DNA from: Rivularia sp. T60_A2020_040
GTDB taxonomy: Bacteria > Cyanobacteriota > Cyanobacteriia > Cyanobacteriales > Nostocaceae
Direction of reading: 5' to 3'
Length of the DNA: 64,000 bases
NCBI GenBank assembly: GCA_015272215.1
Contig: JACYMD010000048.1
Coordinates: 103,940 to 167,939 of the forward strand
Shown: positions 62,396 through 64,000 of the stretch, piece by piece
How positions within the stretch are numbered: position 1 is the stretch's first letter
Layout of the letters: each line of letters starts with the position of its first letter
Program-made: the position numbers and the translations under genes
Notes under the pieces: generated by a model
Told to the model about the DNA's origin: nothing
The model's database searches: none
Seen by the model: only the letters and a program-made list of their open reading frames with translations

Positions 62396-63970
62396 ATGCT
62401 CACAGACACGATTCTCCGTAATCGCTACAAAATTCTTAAAGAACTGGGACGCGGTGGATTTAGTGTCACCTATCTTGCGGTAGATATGGATTTACCAGGA
62501 AATCCTCGATGCGTAGTCAAACAACTCAAAACTCGTAATTCCGATAACACAATTTTGCAGATTGCGAAAAAATTGTTTGAACGAGAAGCACAGGTACTCT
62601 ACCGTTTAGGTAAGGGACACAAACAAATTCCCGAAATGTTCGCGCATTTTGAAGAAAATGACGAATTTTATCTGGTTCAAGAATTCGTAGATGGACACGA
62701 TTTAACCAAGGAAGTTAAACCACGTCATCGATTGAGTGAAGAAAAGGTTGTTCAGCTTTTAGAAGAAATCCTGGAAGTTTTAGCTTTTGTTCACGAAAAT
62801 AATGTAATTCATCGCGATATTAAATTGCGAAATATTATGCGTCGTCATGAAGACGATAAAATCGTACTCATTGATTTTGGTGCAGTCAAAGAAATCAAAG
62901 GTTTGAGCAAAAACGAACAAGGGGATGTCAATTCGACTTTGATTATCGGTACCCCCGGTTATATGCCAGATGAACAAGCAAATGGTAAACCTAGATTGTG
63001 TAGCGATGTTTATGCCGTGGGAATGCTGGGTATTCAAGCTTTAACTGGAATGTCTCCTCGTGAATTACCATTTAACCCTGATAACGGTGAATTGATTTGG
63101 CTCGATTCGGCAAAAATCAGTGACAGATTAGCTGAAATTTTAACGGGAATGGTACGTCATCACTTTAGTCAGCGTTATCAAACCGCAGCAGAAGCGTTAA
63201 TTGCACTCAAATCGCCGATACTAATATCACCATTAACTTCCTCGGCTTACAAAGCGCCACCTGTGACTTTACCATCAACTATTCGCAAGTCTCATCCTCC
63301 GATTTTGCAAAGTTTGGGATTGCTTAGTTTAATGGGAGTTGGATTTGGTTTAGGAGTTTTTGGATGGAACTTTTTTCAACCGAATTCTGATGGCAATCAA
63401 CCCGCTTTCAGTGAGGTTCAAGATACTATTATTAAAAAAATAAATCCTTCTGTTACTACACCTCAGACTACCAATAATCAAAATAACAATCAAAATAACA
63501 ATCAAAATCCACCGATAATATATTTACCTGCTAATACACCTAAAACAGACAGTAATAGAACTTTTTTACCTTTTATACCGTTTTTTAAAGATAGTAAAAA
63601 TCAAATTGCTCCTGAACCTTCTCAATCAAAACAGAGGGATAATCAAGTTCAACCCAGATTAGAATCTCTACCCCAACCTGTTGAACCCAGAATTTCCGCT
63701 CCCAAAAATTCGACATTTGAAAAAGACGAAAAAGACAATACAAATTTTAGTCCTGAGTTACTAACTCCTAAACCTCAAAATACTCCAGATTCCCTACCAA
63801 CTAATTCTATAACTCCTTCTCCAAACCCAAAAATAGAAGATTCTTCCACATCTTTACCTTCTACACCCCAAACAGAAAAAAAACCAGACCAAAATCAAAA
63901 TCAAAATCGTTCCACAAATTCACCTAACAAAACAGAATTAGAAGATATACTTTGCACGGTCATAGACTGA
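62396..63970 (+). CDS. Membrane Ser/Thr protein kinase
   Basis: A 524-aa protein. Residues 11-275 are a eukaryotic-type kinase: glycine loop LGRGGFSVTY, Lys42 (CVVKQL), HRDIKLRN catalytic loop, DFGAVKEI, and a GTPGYMPDEQANG activation segment. A membrane helix follows (about 304-326, LGLLSLMGVGFGLGVFGW). The C-terminal ~200 residues are low-complexity, with (N-N-Q) runs and Pro/Ser-rich stretches, and would be extracytoplasmic; no sensor domain is recognised. All catalytic residues are present, so it is probably active. Typical of the large kinase sets in filamentous cyanobacteria. Confidence 0.92.
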   Translation: MLTDTILRNRYKILKELGRGGFSVTYLAVDMDLPGNPRCVVKQLKTRNSDNTILQIAKKLFEREAQVLYRLGKGHKQIPEMFAHFEENDEFYLVQEFVDGHDLTKEVKPRHRLSEEKVVQLLEEILEVLAFVHENNVIHRDIKLRNIMRRHEDDKIVLIDFGAVKEIKGLSKNEQGDVNSTLIIGTPGYMPDEQANGKPRLCSDVYAVGMLGIQALTGMSPRELPFNPDNGELIWLDSAKISDRLAEILTGMVRHHFSQRYQTAAEALIALKSPILISPLTSSAYKAPPVTLPSTIRKSHPPILQSLGLLSLMGVGFGLGVFGWNFFQPNSDGNQPAFSEVQDTIIKKINPSVTTPQTTNNQNNNQNNNQNPPIIYLPANTPKTDSNRTFLPFIPFFKDSKNQIAPEPSQSKQRDNQVQPRLESLPQPVEPRISAPKNSTFEKDEKDNTNFSPELLTPKPQNTPDSLPTNSITPSPNPKIEDSSTSLPSTPQTEKKPDQNQNQNRSTNSPNKTELEDILCTVID

Positions 63971-64000
63971 GTTTTGTTCTAGGAAAAGTAAGCCTGATAA

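Noticed and set aside
1-64000. tRNA, rRNA, CRISPR arrays, transposases
   Set aside because: Looked for T-loop-like GGTTCGAATCC, regularly spaced repeats and DDE/HUH motifs in the translations; none was found by eye. The heptamer arrays have no unique spacers and are not CRISPR.

Overview
The window looks like chromosome of a filamentous, probably heterocyst-forming, cyanobacterium (Nostocales type). Reasons: HIP1 octamers (GCGATCGC) recur; intergenic DNA is full of heptamer tandem repeats (TCAACTG/TCCACTG, TCTAAAA/TCCAAAA); and the genes include phylloquinone (menB, menD), GlgA-type glycogen synthase, HemC, two PspA/Vipp1 proteins, DUF721/DciA, PEP-CTERM proteins and a Ser/Thr kinase-ATPase-histidine kinase fusion. 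No tRNA, rRNA, CRISPR array or transposase was seen.

Layout. 0-9.7 kb: WD40 protein, DUF427 protein, an orphan metal-binding lipoprotein divergent from a CooC/ParA-like ATPase with a Zur-like palindrome between them, a type IA topoisomerase, a small membrane protein and UDP-GlcNAc 2-epimerase. 9.8-19.6 kb: a 1,827-aa kinase/AAA/GAF/histidine kinase, a heme-oxygenase-fold protein with a metal-ligand-like motif set, glgA and hemC. 20.1-27.9 kb: an accessory island bracketed by two toxin-antitoxin pairs (VapBC and ParE/RelE type). It holds a LysM-GH19 chitinase, a CAP/PR-1 protein, a start-less cysteine-rich frame, a small six-cysteine peptide with a cyanobactin-like leader, a PatA/PatG-type subtilisin and a divergent AAA-like regulator. 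This is the strongest candidate for an undescribed system: a stand-alone cyanobactin-type protease with a cysteine-rich precursor and no heterocyclase, prenyltransferase or oxidase nearby, next to proteins that resemble plant PR-1 and PR-3.

27.9-44.1 kb: type-2 argC, uvrC, a 59-aa protein missed by the ORF track, a response regulator, a PEP-CTERM protein, an LL-DAP-aminotransferase-like enzyme, thioredoxin, a membrane-stress run (SPOR protein, two PspA-family proteins), DciA, menD-menB and folB. 44.1-46.8 kb: repeat-rich DNA and a PAS-GGDEF diguanylate cyclase that appears to have lost its REC domain. 46.8-51.4 kb: a complete CUT1 sugar ABC importer (binding protein, two permeases, ATPase) followed by a possible structured RNA. 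51.5-55.3 kb: patatin, a PEP-CTERM-like alpha/beta hydrolase and a DUF6263-like protein. 55.7-61.8 kb: ribokinase, cytosine deaminase and nucleoside hydrolase (a coherent nucleoside salvage set), a NUDIX hydrolase, then an overlapping epimerase/DUF1611 pair resembling the DgcA-DgcN D-glutamate module. The window ends with a Ser/Thr kinase carrying a transmembrane segment and an Asn/Pro-rich tail.

All functional calls rest on reading translated motifs by eye; no database search was run.
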